Below, piece after piece: positions 6,607 to 8,213 of a stretch of DNA of 8,213 bases. The notes under the pieces were generated by a model, which saw nothing but the letters and a program-made list of their open reading frames with translations, made no database searches and was not told the origin of the DNA. Numbering within the stretch: position 1 is the stretch's first letter; each line of letters begins with the position of its first letter. Position numbers and translations under genes: made by a program. The DNA is from CAVSWN01 sp046728115 (lineage in GTDB: Bacteria; Acidobacteriota; Vicinamibacteria; Vicinamibacterales; CAVVIG01): positions 1-8,213 of the forward strand of contig JBKPDW010000309.1 in NCBI GenBank assembly GCA_046728115.1, given 5' to 3'.

Positions 6607-8213
6607 ATGGAGCGCCGGTTGTACAAATTCGTCTTGCTCTGTCGCTCGCTGTTTCGGCCGCACCGTGTCGAAGAGGAGCTGGATGAAGAGCTGCGCTTTC
6701 ATCTCGACGAACAGATCCGGGCTCACCTCGATCAGGGTCTGACGAAGGATGAAGCCATCCGTGCGTCTCGCCTGGCGCTTGGAGGCCTCGAGCAGCAGAA
6801 GGAAGCCTGCCGTGACGCGCGTCACACCGAGTGGATTGACCACATGTGGCGCGACGTTCGTTATGCCCTGCGCGTGCTGCGAGGAAGTCCTGGCTTCACA
6901 CTCGTAGCTATCGTTTCCCTCGCGCTCGGCATCGGGGCCAACACGGCCATCTTTCAACTGATCGATGCGATTCGCCTGCGACACCTGCCGGTCCCTCGCG
7001 CCGAAGAACTCGCCGATATTCGGATCGCCGGCGGCAACGGTGGCTGGGGCGTGTCAGAGAACGCGAATTCTCAGTTGACGTATCCGCTCTGGGAGCAGAT
7101 TCGGTCGCACCAGCAGGCGTTCTCGGGCATCTTCGCCTGGGGCACCACGCCATTCCTCGTCGGCACGGGACCCGACGCCCGAGTCGTCGGCGGCCTATGG
7201 GTCAGCGGCCAGGCGTTTCGCGAGCTTGGTGTCGCTGCGGCCGTCGGTCGGCTGATTGGTCCTGATGATGATCGGCGAGGATGCACACCTGTTGTCGTTC
7301 TGAACTACGCATTCTGGGAAGCGCAATTCGGCGGAGATCCGGGTGCCATCGGTCGAACGCTCATGTTGCTGGATCGGCCCGTGCCGGTCGTAGGTGTGAC
7401 CTCTTCAGAGTTTTTCGGTCTGGACGTCGGCAAGCGATTCGACATTGCCCTCCCGATCTGTGCGGCCGCCACGTGGGGCAGTCCACTGGATCGTCGCGAT
7501 TGGTTCTGGCTCAGCGCCACGGGCCGGCTGAATCGAGGCTGGACTGTCGAGCGCGCCGCCGACCACATGCGCGCACTCAGCCCAGGTCTCCTCGAGGCGA
7601 CGCTTCCGTCCGGCCGTGATGCGAGCGGACTGGAGAGATACCGGCGCTTTCGGTTGACCGCCGTGCCGGCTGCCAACGGCGTGAGTGAATTGCGCTCTGC
7701 CTACGGGACAACTCTCTGGGTCCTGCTGGCCATGACCGGGCTTGTCTTGCTCATGGCCTGCGTGAACCTCATGAATCTGCTGCTCGCTCGCGCCAGTGCT
7801 CGGGAACAGGAAATAGCTGTGCGTGTCGCGATTGGAGCGTCGCGTCGACGTGTGATGCTTCAACTCCTCATCGAGAGTCTCCTGCTGGCCGTATGCGGAT
7901 CGTTCCTCGGAGCCGCAATCGACGCGTCCTCTGAGTGGCGGGATCCTTGCGCTCCTCATGACGGAAGGCAATCCCCTCCACCTCGATTTGCGACCTGACT
8001 GGCTCGTGCTGGCATTCACGGCCGCTGCGGGCATCTTCACCTGCGTCGCCTTCGGTGTCGCGCCGGCGCTGCGAGCCTCGCATGTAGAACCCGGAACTGC
8101 GATGAAGGCCGGCGGACGCGGGCTGACAGGAAGCCGAGAACGGACCAGGATTCAGCGCGGTCTCGTCGTCGCGCAGGTCGCCGTGTCCTTCGTCCTCATC
8201 GTCGGTGCCGCGC
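6607..8213 (+). CDS. ADOP-type ABC transporter permease, frameshifted near 7921 and cut by the window end
   Basis: The N-terminal half or more of another duplicated MacB/FtsX permease. Residues 1-92 are the permease prefix domain (VEEELDEELRFHLDEQIRAH, then WRDVRYALRVLRGSPGF). The first membrane segment is about 95-118 (IVSLALGIGANTAIFQLIDA). Residues about 120-360 are the periplasmic MacB core. Further membrane segments lie near 367-394 (LLAMTGLVLLMACVNLMNLL) and 416-436. The loop ASAREQEIAVRVAIGASRRR between them is typical. Frame 1 is family-like up to GSFLGAAI (residue 438) and then reads an unrelated tail to a stop at 7998. The family sequence resumes in frame 2 (RPLSGGILALLMTEGNPLHL). 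Removing one base at about 7921-7922 yields GAAIARPLSGGILALL, so a one-base insertion is the simplest explanation. As written the 463-residue product would lack the second half. It forms an operon with padR. Confidence 0.9.
7922..8213 (+). CDS. Out-of-frame continuation of the third ADOP permease, open at window end
   Basis: Frame 2 from about 7922 encodes RPLSGGILALLMTEGNPLHL, then WLVLAFTAAAGIFTCVAFGV and APALRASHVEPGTAMKAGGR, and ends in QRGLVVAQVAVSFVLIVGAA. These match the fourth membrane segment, the 'APALRA...L' connector and the start of the fifth membrane segment of ADOP proteins, compare LPAWRLGILHPIDALKSG in the permease starting at 842. No stop is met before the window ends. It has no start of its own and belongs to the gene at 6607. 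Confidence 0.8.

Noticed and set aside
1..8213. CRISPR arrays, tRNA or rRNA genes, insertion-sequence ends
   Set aside because: No regularly spaced repeats, cloverleaf-like sequences, transposase motifs or terminal inverted repeats were noticed by reading through the window.

Overview
The window looks like chromosomal DNA from a GC-rich member of the Acidobacteriota. The main reason is that it holds parts of three large FtsX/MacB-type permeases of the acidobacterial duplicated orphan permease (ADOP) kind. Each of the two whose N-terminus is visible begins with the short charged 'permease prefix' domain, and one lies directly behind a PadR-family regulator. This pairing is typical of Acidobacteriota, but the assignment is an inference from gene content, not a phylogenetic result. 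No mobile element, tRNA, rRNA or CRISPR array was seen.

Layout. Positions 1-3501 (plus strand) hold the C-terminal part of one ADOP permease, then after 9 bases a second, nearly complete ADOP permease whose reading frame is broken by an apparent single-base loss near 3125. Positions 3498-6201 (minus strand) hold three intact genes, in transcription order: a P-loop kinase-like protein fused to a glyoxalase/VOC domain, an AraC-type regulator fused to a DinB-like domain, and a GNAT acetyltransferase. Between the last two lies a short remnant of another ADOP C-terminus on the minus strand. Positions 6202-6269 are a compact divergent promoter region with a perfect palindrome next to the PadR start. 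Positions 6270-8213 (plus strand) hold a PadR regulator followed one base later by a third ADOP permease, which has its own apparent frameshift near 7921 and runs off the window.

How the genes may work together. PadR probably represses its own promoter and the attached ADOP gene. The ADOP proteins are inner-membrane permease-like proteins with no ATPase gene in view, so their partner and substrate are unknown. The three minus-strand genes resemble small accessory stress or detoxification functions (kinase-VOC, regulator, acetyltransferase) sitting between two ADOP blocks. The ADOP tail remnant suggests the locus was once a longer or differently arranged ADOP array that was rearranged. I see no clear evidence for a wholly new multi-gene system. 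The most distinctive items are the kinase-VOC fusion, the AraC-DinB fusion with a mostly lost metal site, the ADOP remnant and the two frameshifts.
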